The notes: generated from the sequence alone by a model not told the origin. A stretch of DNA of 64,000 nt from Lachnospiraceae bacterium (GCA_017465095.1 JAFTWX010000074.1:1-64000); one strand, 5' to 3'; shown: positions 26,885 to 35,659, numbered from the stretch's first letter. Numbers and translations are program-made.

Positions 26885-27472
26885 TTAAAAGAAAACACCC
26901 GTAACAAAAATTTCAATCCCGATTCCGAGCAGTATGACGCCTCCCAAAACAGATGCTTTATTTGCAAGTCTGGTTCCAAAGGTTTTCCCGATCCGAAGCC
27001 CGGCCATACAGATGACAAATGTAACCGCTGCAATGATAGCCGAAGCAACCAGCGCCTGCAAAAAATTATACTCCGCAATAGTAAATCCTACCGAAAGCGC
27101 ATCGATGGATGTTGCAATACCCTGCACAAACAAAATCCACGGCGTCAAAGTCTCCCTCTTTGCTTCTTCCTCTTCTCCGCGAATACCCTCCACTAACATT
27201 TTACCTCCGATAAAAACCAAAAGCCCAAGGGCAATCCACGGAATCAGCGGCTCGAACATTTTAAAATAACGAAGCATCGTATGTACACACAGCCATCCCG
27301 TCATAGGCATAAACGCTTGAAAAAAAGCAAATACTCCCGCAATTGCGCACATCTTCTTCTTTTTCATTGCCGGCTCTCCGAGTCCGTTTGCAAGGGACAC
27401 AGAAAAAGCGTCCATCGCAAGACCTACACCCAGCAAAATGCTGCTTACAAGCAATCTCGTCCCAAGCTGCAT
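26885..27472 (-). CDS. mntP: Manganese efflux pump MntP
   Basis: A 195-residue six-helix inner-membrane protein of the MntP (DUF204) family that exports Mn(II). The two internal repeats are clear: GLAMDAFSVSLANG near residue 17 and GIATSIDALSVGFT near 118, each with the conserved Asp needed for transport. An acidic cytosolic loop (GEEEEAKRE) joins them. AGGAGG lies 6 bases ahead of the ATG. No yybP-ykoY manganese riboswitch is visible in the short leader, in contrast to many mntP genes. Confidence 0.93.
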   Translation of the reverse strand: MQLGTRLLVSSILLGVGLAMDAFSVSLANGLGEPAMKKKKMCAIAGVFAFFQAFMPMTGWLCVHTMLRYFKMFEPLIPWIALGLLVFIGGKMLVEGIRGEEEEAKRETLTPWILFVQGIATSIDALSVGFTIAEYNFLQALVASAIIAAVTFVICMAGLRIGKTFGTRLANKASVLGGVILLGIGIEIFVTGVFF

Positions 27473-27514
27473 CTATGTTTCCTCCTAAAATTGTTATCCG
27501 GTAGTAATTTTTAA

Positions 27515-27543
27515 AAAATAACATTTACAAAAGAAAATGTCAA
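27515..27543 (-). promoter_or_regulatory. mntP promoter
   Basis: TTGACA (27543-27538), 17-base spacer, TATTTT (27520-27515), about 45 bases upstream of the ATG. Confidence 0.6.
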
Positions 27544-27561
27544 TTTCTTTTCCACATATAA

Positions 27562-27590
27562 TTGCCAAGATGTCCAATTTTTATTATGAT
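27562..27590 (+). promoter_or_regulatory. glnA promoter
   Basis: TTGCCA (27562-27567) and TATGAT (27585-27590) with 17 bases between, about 50 bases before the ATG. Confidence 0.65.
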
Positions 27591-27641
27591 AAAAAGTAAG
27601 AGTTTTACACTTTTAAAAAAACAAAACAGGGGGTGCCAAAA

Positions 27642-29066
27642 ATGGCTAAAACCGCACAGGAGATCATGGATCTCATCAAAGAACAGGACATCAAAATGGT
27701 AGACTTCAAGATTGTCGACATCAATGGACAATATCGTCATGTGACGATTCCTGCACAGCAGTTCTCTGCTGACACCATGGAAAACGGTATCGGATTCGAC
27801 GCTTCCAACTACGGATATGCAGTTGTCGAAAAGAGCGATATGGTGTTTATTCCGGATCTCGACACCGCAATCGTGGATCCGTTCTGCGAAATTCCTACAT
27901 TATCAATCACAGGAAACGCAATGATTATCGACTATCCGAAAAACCGTCCGCTGGATCAGTATCCGCGAAACATTGTACAAGCTGCAGAGCAGTACATGAA
28001 AGACACCGGAATCGCAGACACCATGCTGATTCTTCCAGAGTTTGAGTTTCACTTATTCGACAATGTGGGCTGGTCCGTATCGCCGAACGAAATCGGTGTC
28101 GGCATCGATGTAGCCCAGGCTTACTGGAATACAGCCGAGGAAGGCAAAGGTAACGTAGTTGCCCACCAGAAAGGTTACCATGTGGCAAAACCATTCGACC
28201 GCTCTTACGAATGTCGTTCCGAAATGTGCCTTCAGATGGAAAAAGCAGGCATTCCGATTAAATATCACCATCCGGAAGTCGGTGCTGCCGGACAGTTTGA
28301 AATTGAACCGATGCTCGGCCAGATGTCCAAGATGGCAGACAACACCATGATGATCAAATACATCATTCACAATACCGCTCTCAAATACGGAAAGACGGCA
28401 ACTTTCATGCCGAAGCCGGTATACAACGAAGCCGGAAACGGTATGCACGTACATATGCTTCTTTTGAAGGATGGTCAGCCGGTATTCTCCGACGATGACG
28501 GCTATGCTCATCTGAGCAAAACCGCACACTACTTCATGGGAGGACTTTTGAAACATATTTCTTCCCTCTGTGCACTGACCAACCCGAGTACCAACTCCTT
28601 CAAGAGACTGGTTCCGGGCTTTGAAGCTCCGGTTACTGTCGGCTACGCAACCTCAAACCGAAGCGCCGTAATCCGTATCCCGGCCTATGCAAAAACACCG
28701 GAACTGAGACGCTTCGAAATCCGTAACCCGGATGCAACCTGTAATCCATACCTGTGCTATGCAGCAATTTTAATGGCCGGTCTGGACGGCGTGAAAAATC
28801 AGATTGATCCGCACGCAAACGGCTGGGGACCGTATGACATGAACCTGTATACTTTGTCCGACGAGGAAAAAGCAAAACTTTCTTCTCTTCCGACTACTCT
28901 GGATGCAGCACTGAATGCCCTTGAGGCCGATCACGACTACCTGACAGCAGGCGGCGTCTTCCCGGAACATCTGATCAAAAACTTTATTGCAAACAAACGA
29001 AAAGAATGCGCTGAACTCGCCAAGATTCCGCATCCGGCTGAGTTCGACAGATACTTCAATGCATAA
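27642..29066 (+). CDS. glnA: Glutamine synthetase, type I
   Basis: Makes glutamine from glutamate, ammonia and ATP; a dodecameric cytosolic enzyme. 474 residues, longer than the roughly 444 of the Bacillus GSI-alpha form and nearer the GSI-beta size. Visible are VDINGQYRHVTIP at the N-terminus, GFDASNYGY, the metal/ATP segments PEFEFHL, GAAGQFEIEP and NGMHVHM, then NRSAVIRIP and RRFEIRNPDATCNPY. NLYTLSDEEK resembles the NLY adenylylation loop, but no adenylyltransferase gene is in the window. ATG 27642 follows GGGGGTG by 6 bases; a GTG 9 bases earlier is the alternative. Confidence 0.95.
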   Translation: MAKTAQEIMDLIKEQDIKMVDFKIVDINGQYRHVTIPAQQFSADTMENGIGFDASNYGYAVVEKSDMVFIPDLDTAIVDPFCEIPTLSITGNAMIIDYPKNRPLDQYPRNIVQAAEQYMKDTGIADTMLILPEFEFHLFDNVGWSVSPNEIGVGIDVAQAYWNTAEEGKGNVVAHQKGYHVAKPFDRSYECRSEMCLQMEKAGIPIKYHHPEVGAAGQFEIEPMLGQMSKMADNTMMIKYIIHNTALKYGKTATFMPKPVYNEAGNGMHVHMLLLKDGQPVFSDDDGYAHLSKTAHYFMGGLLKHISSLCALTNPSTNSFKRLVPGFEAPVTVGYATSNRSAVIRIPAYAKTPELRRFEIRNPDATCNPYLCYAAILMAGLDGVKNQIDPHANGWGPYDMNLYTLSDEEKAKLSSLPTTLDAALNALEADHDYLTAGGVFPEHLIKNFIANKRKECAELAKIPHPAEFDRYFNA

Positions 29067-29095
29067 GCTGAATACATGCCAAAAGGAGAATTCTT

Positions 29096-30097
29096 ATGAA
29101 ATGCCCATACTGCGGTGCAGAAGTTACACCTAACACCAAGTGTGAATACTGTGACTCTTTTGTAGAAAGAGAAACAAAAGACGAATCTTCAAAAACAGAA
29201 TATCAGGAACAGCTCGAGGACATCATCCTCGAAACCGCCGAACATTTCGGAGATGCCCTTCGGGGCACCGCCGAGGAAATCGGCGACACGATTCAAAAAG
29301 CAGCCACGCCGGAAAACAAACGGGTTTTCAAAAAACTAATCATCACAATCATTGTCATTGTTGCTGTTTTTGTATTATGTTTCTTTATCATTCTCTTCAG
29401 CTCAATACGCTCGGCCTTTACCATGATGGATGGTTTGTACGGAGATACCGCGGAAGATTCCTATTTTGCAACCGCTGAAAATGTCGCAGAAATACAAGAA
29501 CTCGGTTCCTTAACCGATGCAGAAGGCATGGTCGGTCATCTGGACGAGGACGGAAGCATGACACTCATCTACGAGGGCAACGAATGTGACACTATGCTTC
29601 TCGACGAAACACTGCTGGACTGGCTGAACAACCATAATCACTCTTTGGATACTGTAGGCGTTTTATTCACTACCGACAGCGAAGGCAATGTTACATCACT
29701 TGCCATGTCATCCGATACGTTTTATGTGTTGCAGCAGCAGGATAAGCAGTATCTGGTTCTTCGCAGCGGCGATGTATTTCGCACCTGTTCCGAAGTCCCG
29801 CTGGAAACCGGCAGCTATTACAATGGCTATTTCAACTACCCGGTGCTGAATGTTCATTCTGCCACGGAAGAAGACGGTGACGGCTATTCTGTGTTCGATC
29901 CGACCTGCGATGCAAAAGAAATGCGCTTCTTCACCGACCCTTATACCGGAGAAGAACTCGCGGTTCCGATGATCTACATGGAGGATATGTGGTATTACTG
30001 CACACAGGAGCTTTACGACGCATGCACGGAAGGAAAAGTCCTTCCTCAGGATGTACGCGTGGATAAGTCAATACATGTAATTTATATGGAAGAATAA
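29096..30097 (+). CDS. Zinc-ribbon membrane protein of unknown function
   Basis: 333 residues. An N-terminal zinc ribbon (C3-P-Y-C6 and C16-E-Y-C19) is followed by an acidic helical segment (30-75), one membrane helix at about 83-105 (LIITIIVIVAVFVLCFFIILF) and an extracytoplasmic, acidic, beta-rich domain to the end. The family was not recognised. AAAGGAG lies 9 bases before the ATG. It starts 29 bases after glnA and shares its terminator, so it is made with glutamine synthetase; a role in sensing or envelope work is not shown. Confidence 0.75.
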   Translation: MKCPYCGAEVTPNTKCEYCDSFVERETKDESSKTEYQEQLEDIILETAEHFGDALRGTAEEIGDTIQKAATPENKRVFKKLIITIIVIVAVFVLCFFIILFSSIRSAFTMMDGLYGDTAEDSYFATAENVAEIQELGSLTDAEGMVGHLDEDGSMTLIYEGNECDTMLLDETLLDWLNNHNHSLDTVGVLFTTDSEGNVTSLAMSSDTFYVLQQQDKQYLVLRSGDVFRTCSEVPLETGSYYNGYFNYPVLNVHSATEEDGDGYSVFDPTCDAKEMRFFTDPYTGEELAVPMIYMEDMWYYCTQELYDACTEGKVLPQDVRVDKSIHVIYMEE

Positions 30098-30101
30098 GAA
30101 A

Positions 30102-30146
30102 AAGGGTGTCCCAAAAGTCATGAGACTTAAGGAACACCCTCTTTTT
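30102..30146. terminator. Terminator between the zinc-ribbon gene and anti-sigma gene
   Basis: GGGTGTCCC pairs with GGAACACCC and an inner AAGTC / GACTT stem; TTTTT follows on the plus strand and an A-rich run on the other side lets it serve both strands. Confidence 0.75.
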
Positions 30147-30147
30147 A

Positions 30148-31647
30148 TCACTGCTCGATCACATATCCGTCCGCAGCACTGCCACTCAAAATATACGTGT
30201 AAACCGCGCCTTCCTTTGCAGCAATCTTAAACTCCGGTTCCACCAAAAACGCGTTATTTTCTTCATCGTATACTTCCGCCTTCAAAACAATTTCCGCATT
30301 ATTTTGCCAATCTGACAATTCAAAATCCAGAGGATAAAATGTAAATGTCATAGAGTCACCCGGGCGGATTGCACGGTCCTCATCGGCGTATCCTCCTGCT
30401 TGGGTTCCTTTGTGTTCATCGCCCAGGGAATAGGAAATCCCCATCATGGAAATGTCAGCCCCTGTATTATTCACTATTTTGACATTGATTTCTTTTCCAT
30501 CCTCCAGCTGTCTTTGGAACTCTGCCTCCAGCATTTCCTGTTGCTGTGCCGAAGTCATTTCATCCAGCTGTAATTTAACGTCATCCATCCGCTTAGCTTC
30601 TTCCCTTGCTTGTTCCATCTGCTGCAACGCAAGCGCCTCTTCCGCATCCATAAATGCATATCCGTCCAGTCCCGTCTTTTGAATAAGCCTTTGCAGCAGC
30701 ACAATATCGTCATAACATTCTTTTATGTCATGTCCCGCAAATTCGGACGCATCTTCCACCGTTACCACAAGCTTACTTTCTTTCCCTGCCACTTCATATT
30801 CATAGGATACTTCGCCCAGATTTTCCACAACCGCCAAAAGCACGTACGCATAAGACTTCATCATGGCCTCTTTCAAAGCCACATGCTCCTCTTCCTGCTC
30901 TCCGGAAAGCACAAACGACCAACCATACGGTTCCTTCTCCGTCTGTAGTTCGTTGGCAAAGCCTCCCAGGTAACTTCCCATGTTAAGAGCCGCAACAGGA
31001 AGGGCATTGGCTGACATATCACCCACATACGGATGTCTTGTGCGATAAACCGACGAAGTGATGGCAAGAATATCTTTTCCGTCCGCCCAGAGTATGGTGT
31101 CTCCCATTTTCACCTGTTTGATATCCGCCGCCGAAGTATACTCCGACGTCATAACACCGCAATTGTTCCACGGCGTACAAAGAACCGCCTTGCAGGATAC
31201 ATTGATAACTCCCGGCTCCTCCTCCGTAAAGTAAATATCCTGCGGAACACGTGCGCTGTCTACCATCGTAGCCGTCACATCCAAGACATTGCCTTGTACC
31301 TGCGCCCTACAATACACAACGCCGTCCCCCACTTTTTCTCCTACCACAAAAACTCTTCCGATCCAGAGGCACAGAAAAAGTACAACTACCGCCAGCACAC
31401 TTCCGATTACTACACCTCTGGTCCGACGCCTCATTTTCTTTAGATAATCAATTTCTTTCCCCCGGATTTCTTCCTGCATATCCTCCTGCGCCGTATCCGG
31501 CTCCCGCATAGCACTGAGCGCCTCCTTACAATCGGCGCAATCCGAAACATGCTCCTCCACCAATTGATTGGTGACATCACTTGTCAATTTATCAATATAA
31601 GACGGAAATAAATCCCGCACCAGTTCACAAGGTAATTTATTCTTCAT
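30148..31647 (-). CDS. Anti-sigma factor with zf-HC2 and DUF4825-like domain
   Basis: 499 residues. 1-45 is a zinc-binding anti-sigma domain (H33, C37, C40 in HVSDCADC with C7 earlier). One membrane helix spans about 80-100 (GVVIGSVLAVVVLFLCLWIG). The large outer part includes TRHPYVGDMSANALPVAAL and ELQTEKEPYGW at about 205-245, the pattern of DUF4825, and a long E/Q-rich helix near 330-390. It should hold the ECF sigma factor at the membrane until a wall or envelope signal arrives. It overlaps the sigma gene by 11 bases, the usual coupling of such pairs. Confidence 0.88.
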   Translation of the reverse strand: MKNKLPCELVRDLFPSYIDKLTSDVTNQLVEEHVSDCADCKEALSAMREPDTAQEDMQEEIRGKEIDYLKKMRRRTRGVVIGSVLAVVVLFLCLWIGRVFVVGEKVGDGVVYCRAQVQGNVLDVTATMVDSARVPQDIYFTEEEPGVINVSCKAVLCTPWNNCGVMTSEYTSAADIKQVKMGDTILWADGKDILAITSSVYRTRHPYVGDMSANALPVAALNMGSYLGGFANELQTEKEPYGWSFVLSGEQEEEHVALKEAMMKSYAYVLLAVVENLGEVSYEYEVAGKESKLVVTVEDASEFAGHDIKECYDDIVLLQRLIQKTGLDGYAFMDAEEALALQQMEQAREEAKRMDDVKLQLDEMTSAQQQEMLEAEFQRQLEDGKEINVKIVNNTGADISMMGISYSLGDEHKGTQAGGYADEDRAIRPGDSMTFTFYPLDFELSDWQNNAEIVLKAEVYDEENNAFLVEPEFKIAAKEGAVYTYILSGSAADGYVIEQ

Positions 31648-32131
31648 CGCTTCCTATCTCCTTCCTGAGTCTTTCCTTTCCCCGGTAAAAAGTTACTCTT
31701 GCCCAATTTTCTGTCTTTTCCATAATCTCTCCGATTTCCCGGAAGGACAGATTTCCGAATATTCGCAAGTACAAAACTTCCCGAAACGGTTCCGGACACC
31801 CATGCAGCTTTTTCATCAGCTCTACACGCGACTGCTCTTCCATCACTTCATGTTCAGCAGAAGCCTTGGCTAACTTTAATTCATCCGCTGTGTCTTCCCA
31901 CTGTTCCGTGTGCGGATGCTTTCTTTGATAGGCAAGCCACTGATGCTTTGCAATGGCACAAAGCCATGTGGAAATCTGACAGCTGCCGTCAAACCGGCCA
32001 ATACTTTTGACCGCCTGATAAAATGTTTCCTGCGTCAGTTCTTCGGCCAGATCGTGACTTTGTGTATGAGTCAGCAGATACTTATAGACCGTTTTCGCAT
32101 GGGCTTGATAAATCTCATCCATGGACTGCAT
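31637..32131 (-). CDS. ECF-type RNA polymerase sigma factor
   Basis: 164 residues with region 2 (DLAEELTQETFYQAVKSI and FDGSCQISTWLCAIAKHQW) and region 4 (LRIFGNLSFREIGEIMEK, WARVTFYRGKERLRK), no region 1 or 3, so an ECF sigma factor. Start 32131 is set by AAAGGAGGG 6 bases upstream; the frame is open further up without a signal. The next gene is its membrane anti-sigma factor, overlapping by 11 bases. TGTAACG about 50 bases upstream resembles an ECF -35 element, hinting at autoregulation, but no firm -10 was matched. Confidence 0.92.
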   Translation of the reverse strand: MQSMDEIYQAHAKTVYKYLLTHTQSHDLAEELTQETFYQAVKSIGRFDGSCQISTWLCAIAKHQWLAYQRKHPHTEQWEDTADELKLAKASAEHEVMEEQSRVELMKKLHGCPEPFREVLYLRIFGNLSFREIGEIMEKTENWARVTFYRGKERLRKEIGSDEE

Positions 32132-32198
32132 GTGATCCCTCCTTTCGTCTGTTCTGTATGTTAATGTCATTTTTTCCCTTTTCGTTACACATTATCTC

Positions 32199-32234
32199 AA
32201 AAAAAAGAAAAGCTGTCATCTATTTGACAGCTTT
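32199..32234 (-). terminator. Terminator after the small membrane protein gene
   Basis: Perfect AAAGCTGTCA / TGACAGCTTT stem with a six-base loop, then TTCTTTTTTTT on the minus strand. Confidence 0.9.
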
Positions 32235-32247
32235 CCGCTTCCATGTT

Positions 32248-32898
32248 TTATTCATCCCACGATTCAACCGCCGGAGTAGCTGCTTTTTTGTCTTTCCAAA
32301 GAAGCATCGCAAGTCCGATGATCACAAAAACAACCGACATCACCCCGAAAACAATAAGCATATTTTTATCCATAACCGGAATCAATTTATACGGCACAAA
32401 ATATTCTTCCGCCTGCTCGCGATACTCCGCACCGTACCAATCATAATAGAGTTCGTACAAATCACTGTCCAGTTTCCACACCTTCGCATCAATCGGATAA
32501 GTCACCGTCCCGAAGGTATCTGTATCGCCGTCAATATATGCCCAGGTTTCCTCCACAATGTCATCCATGATGCTGTAAGCACCCTTGTTCACTTCAACCG
32601 TAAGCAGCTTGGTTTCTTCTTTCGTTGCACCGTAAGCCGGGAACACATACCATCTCTTTGTATCCTCTTCCGTGCTTACCGTAATACCATACCGTTTATT
32701 CTCTGTTGTCTGTGTGGCATAACAATCATAAACATAATCTATATTTCCCGTCACGTGCATGCCCTGCTCCAACTCATTACAATTCACTTCGTACACATCC
32801 TGCGCCGGAGACATGATAACTTTTACCTCACGGAATACAATCCACGCAAACGCAACGCCCACAATCAAAACAAGAATCCCTTTTAATTTTCTTTGCAT
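32248..32898 (-). CDS. Bitopic membrane protein of unknown function
   Basis: 216 residues, not recognised. A membrane helix at about 7-24 (ILVLIVGVAFAWIVF) and another at about 178-200 (MLIVFGVMSVVFVIIGLAMLL) enclose an outer domain of about 150 residues rich in Tyr and acidic residues (NIDYVYDCYATQT, ELYYDWYGAEYREQ). The short tail is cytosolic. GGAGG precedes the ATG by about 8 bases. The same helix-domain-helix plan recurs in the 360-residue protein at 58992. Its own terminator ends the transcript before the ECF sigma gene. Confidence 0.65.
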   Translation of the reverse strand: MQRKLKGILVLIVGVAFAWIVFREVKVIMSPAQDVYEVNCNELEQGMHVTGNIDYVYDCYATQTTENKRYGITVSTEEDTKRWYVFPAYGATKEETKLLTVEVNKGAYSIMDDIVEETWAYIDGDTDTFGTVTYPIDAKVWKLDSDLYELYYDWYGAEYREQAEEYFVPYKLIPVMDKNMLIVFGVMSVVFVIIGLAMLLWKDKKAATPAVESWDE

Positions 32899-32968
32899 AT
32901 TGAATCCTCCCTCTCAAGAATCTGTTAACTCCAACATAATACAACAACATTCGACAATATTCAAGAAA

Positions 32969-33001
32969 ACAAAAAAAGAAACGTTGTCACATCAACGTTT
33001 C
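32969..33001 (-). terminator. Terminator after tRNA-Leu
   Basis: GAAACGTTG / CAACGTTTC stem followed by TTTTTTT on the minus strand, 12 bases beyond the tRNA 3' end. Confidence 0.9.
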
Positions 33002-33013
33002 CTTCCAAAATCA

Positions 33014-33097
33014 TGCCCGCGATCGGAATCGAACCGATACTGTATTGCTACAACAGGATTTTAAGTCCTGCGCGTCTGCCTGTTCCGCCACGCGGGC
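33014..33097 (-). tRNA. tRNA-Leu (anticodon UAA)
   Basis: 84 bases on the minus strand. Acceptor strands GCCCGCG and CGCGGGC pair, the anticodon arm CAGGA-CTTAAAA-TCCTG gives UAA, a long variable arm follows, and the T-arm holds GGTTCGATTCC. CCA is not encoded. Confidence 0.95.
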
Positions 33098-33102
33098 CTC
33101 CA

Positions 33103-33134
33103 TAAAAAAGTAAAAGACCTTACGGTCTTTTACT
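33103..33134 (-). terminator. Terminator between tRNA-Tyr and tRNA-Leu
   Basis: AGTAAAAGACC / GGTCTTTTACT, an 11-pair perfect stem with GTAA loop, then TTTTTT, placed 5 bases after tRNA-Tyr. It would separate the two tRNA genes unless read through. Confidence 0.85.
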
Positions 33135-33138
33135 GAAA

Positions 33139-33220
33139 TGGGCGGAGAAGGATTCGAACCTTCGAAGGCATTGCCAGCAGATTTACAGTCTGTCCCCTTT
33201 GGCCACTCGGGAATCCACCC
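33139..33220 (-). tRNA. tRNA-Tyr (anticodon GUA)
   Basis: 82 bases on the minus strand. GGGTGGA pairs with TCCGCCC, discriminator A; anticodon arm CAGA-CTGTAAA-TCTG gives GUA; a long variable arm and a GGTTCGAATCC T-arm are present. CCA is not encoded. Confidence 0.95.
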
Positions 33221-33252
33221 ATGTTAGAGCACCAGTGCTCTGACAATATGAA

Positions 33253-33281
33253 ATATTAGCACAAACATTGCAAAAAAGCAA
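33253..33281 (-). promoter_or_regulatory. tRNA-Tyr promoter
   Basis: TTGCTT (33281-33276), 17 bases, TAATAT (33258-33253). A 16-base palindrome AGAGCAC-TG-GTGCTCT at 33226-33241 lies between the likely start and the mature tRNA end and would form a 5' leader hairpin. Confidence 0.65.
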
Positions 33282-33295
33282 CATTTTTCTAAAAA

Positions 33296-35392
33296 TTATT
33301 TGTGCTTTAAAATAACAACGGAAGTCGGAGGCATCGTTACCGTAACCTTACCCATTGACACCTCGTACTCTACCTTTTCTGTCGTAAAGCCGTCCGCATG
33401 AGTCAGCATAAGGCGCTCCATAACCGCCTCTCTCGGCACACCGTATTCCCACACGGTCAGATCCTTTGTTATCTCATGATAATTGTTATTTACCATAATA
33501 AGCATCTGCTCGTTCTTATTGAAACGTGCGTAGGCAATAAAATTATAATCAGAAAGAGCCTTCTTGATAGAACCGGTTTTCAACTCCGGATTTTCTTTGT
33601 GAATGCGAATCATTTCTTTGTGGAATGCAATCAAATCATGATCTTCTCTTCCCCACGGATAGGTACGGCGGTTATCCGGATCCGTAAAACCGCAAAGTCC
33701 TGCTTCATCTCCGTAGTAAATCGTCGGCGCACCCGGCCATGTCATCTGAACAGCTACCGCCTCGCGCAGCACCGCTTTGTTGACATCCCAGTTGGCAGCC
33801 TCACTTCCCATCGTATTAACACGACCGACCTTCTTGTTCGTACGCGTCAGGAAACGGGAGTGGTCATGATTGGAAAGCTCATTCATCGCCACCTGATGGG
33901 CAGGTGTTGTAAAAGCTGCTCCGTGGTGAATCATTGCACCCCAGAAGCTGTCTGCATTTCCGTATAAATCTTCCCGGTAATCGTCACTGTGCTTCTGCAT
34001 ACCGGTCAAAAACCATGTCAGCGGTTCCATAAACGCATCGTAGTTCATCACGGTATCCCACTCACAGTTTTCAATCCACTCTTTCGGGGAACCGTAATGC
34101 TCTGCCAGCACGATAGCATTCGGGTTTGCCTCTCTGACCGCATCATGGAAATCTTTCCAAAAACGATGGTTCATCTCCGGCGAATGTCCCAGGTCCGCAG
34201 CCACGTCAAGACGCCATCCGTCTACGTTGTATGGCTCGGAAACCCATTTTTTACCTATTTCAAGCACATAATTGTACAGCTCCTGCGAGCCTTCATAATT
34301 GAGCTTCGGAAGCGTATCATGTCCCCACCATCCGTCATAGGTCGGATTGTAAGGCCATCTGTTGTCCTCATAAAAGCGGAAGAAATTCCGATAAGGACTC
34401 TCTGCCGATACGAATGCTCCTTTATCGTAACCTTCAAAATCTTCGTAAATCCGTTCACGGTCCATCCACTTATTAAAGGAACCGCAATGATTGAATACGC
34501 CGTCAAGAATAACCTTCATACCGCGCTTGTGGGCTTCTTCCACCAACTGCGCAAACAACGCATTGGAAGCCTCCAGGTTTTTCTTGTTGGCCACACGGTT
34601 AATATAGCGGGTCGCCTTGCGATTTTCATGCTCTCCCGGAGCAAGCAGGTCACCCTGATCATCTACAATCACACCAAAATGCGGATCGATATAATCGTAA
34701 TCCTGAATATCGTATTTGTGGTTGGACGGAGATACAAACAGCGGATTAAAATAAATGACATCCACACCGAGATCCTGCAAATAATCCATTTTTTGCATAA
34801 CACCGGCCAAATCTCCGCCGTAGAACTCGCGCACACCCATCATCGCCGGATATTTGTACCAATCCGTAACCTGATTGACATGTTCGCCGATATAATTGTA
34901 CTCATCTGTCAATACATCATTGGACGGATCGCCGTTATAAAAACGATCCACATAAATCTGATACATAACAGCACCTTTTGCCCAATCCGGCGTATGCTGA
35001 CCCGGTACCAGCGTAAATTTATAGTAATCCTGCGCTTCCTTCGTCACTCCGCGAAGATCGTAAATACAGGATGCTTTTCCGTTATGAATCTCGAAAAAAT
35101 ACTCTATCTTCTCTGCACCGAGCTGCACTTCAATCTGATAAAAATCAAATTCTTCCGTCTGCTCCACCTTATCCATAACAATCTTTTCATCATTTTGCAC
35201 ATAAAATACATAATCCACATTATTTTTCGCCGTACGGAAACGGATTTTCACCGTCTCATGCGGTTTCGGCTCCGGAGGAATCACATAATCCCCGGTCATA
35301 TCGGAAAAAAGAGCTTTTTTATTAAAGACAGGTCTCATAGAAGTGATATATTTTAAATTTCTCTCTACTTGATAGAGCTGTTTGTCATTCAT
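33296..35392 (-). CDS. Glycoside hydrolase family 13 (alpha-amylase superfamily) enzyme
   Basis: 698 residues, no signal peptide, so intracellular. An N-terminal beta domain (about 40-135) precedes a catalytic barrel with all GH13 regions: DGVFNHCG, GWRLDVA with nucleophile D396, VLAEHYG with acid/base E431, and SNHDHSR with D510; a C-terminal beta sheet ends it. The N-terminal domain plus barrel fits neopullulanase or maltogenic-type enzymes acting on imported malto-oligosaccharides; the exact specificity is open. GCGGAGG lies 8 bases before the ATG. It is monocistronic, with a leader of about 190 bases carrying a long hairpin. Confidence 0.92.
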   Translation of the reverse strand: MNDKQLYQVERNLKYITSMRPVFNKKALFSDMTGDYVIPPEPKPHETVKIRFRTAKNNVDYVFYVQNDEKIVMDKVEQTEEFDFYQIEVQLGAEKIEYFFEIHNGKASCIYDLRGVTKEAQDYYKFTLVPGQHTPDWAKGAVMYQIYVDRFYNGDPSNDVLTDEYNYIGEHVNQVTDWYKYPAMMGVREFYGGDLAGVMQKMDYLQDLGVDVIYFNPLFVSPSNHKYDIQDYDYIDPHFGVIVDDQGDLLAPGEHENRKATRYINRVANKKNLEASNALFAQLVEEAHKRGMKVILDGVFNHCGSFNKWMDRERIYEDFEGYDKGAFVSAESPYRNFFRFYEDNRWPYNPTYDGWWGHDTLPKLNYEGSQELYNYVLEIGKKWVSEPYNVDGWRLDVAADLGHSPEMNHRFWKDFHDAVREANPNAIVLAEHYGSPKEWIENCEWDTVMNYDAFMEPLTWFLTGMQKHSDDYREDLYGNADSFWGAMIHHGAAFTTPAHQVAMNELSNHDHSRFLTRTNKKVGRVNTMGSEAANWDVNKAVLREAVAVQMTWPGAPTIYYGDEAGLCGFTDPDNRRTYPWGREDHDLIAFHKEMIRIHKENPELKTGSIKKALSDYNFIAYARFNKNEQMLIMVNNNYHEITKDLTVWEYGVPREAVMERLMLTHADGFTTEKVEYEVSMGKVTVTMPPTSVVILKHK

Positions 35393-35659
35393 AATATAAA
35401 CCTCCGCATTTCCTCTCTATTTTATAGTATATGCATCTTTAATTCAATAAGTTTTTACCCCTAAAAGGTCGAAAGACCGGTTAACAAGTTAACCGGCCTT
35501 TCGGAGAAGGTATTTCTTTCTTATGGGGTATAGCAAAAAACTATGTAATGTATTGGGGGGTTACAAGTGTATTCTAGCAAAGGGTATCTATAATGTCTAG
35601 TCTCACATTTCACAAAATTGACAAAAACATTGTTTGTTTTTTGTCTATTATTCACAAAA
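35393..35659 (-). other. Long AT-rich leader of the GH13 gene, possible non-coding RNA
   Basis: No gene is seen. A promoter candidate lies at 35615-35587. About 90 bases downstream, 35501-35466, stands a 16-pair hairpin CGAAAGGCCGGTTAAC-TT-GTTAACCGGTCTTTCG with one G-T pair, followed by ACCTTTTAGGGG. A second promoter candidate (TTATTG, 18 bases, TATAAA) lies at about 35446-35417, between the hairpin and the gene. The hairpin may end a short transcript or regulate the gene. Confidence 0.45.
35587..35615 (-). promoter_or_regulatory. Upstream promoter candidate of the GH13 leader
   Basis: TTGTGA (35615-35610), 17 bases, TATAGA (35592-35587); a further TAGAAT lies about 10 bases downstream. Confidence 0.5.

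Noticed and set aside
27473..27641. Manganese riboswitch upstream of mntP
   Set aside because: The leader is under 50 bases and lacks the conserved yybP-ykoY loops.
32132..32198. ECF autoregulatory promoter
   Set aside because: TGTAACG resembles an ECF -35 box but no matching -10 was found at 15-17 bases, so it is only mentioned with the sigma gene.
33989..35356. 455-codon plus-strand frame opposite the GH13 gene
   Set aside because: Antisense artefact: basic, Ile/His/Arg-rich translation with no motif, while the minus strand has all GH13 catalytic regions.
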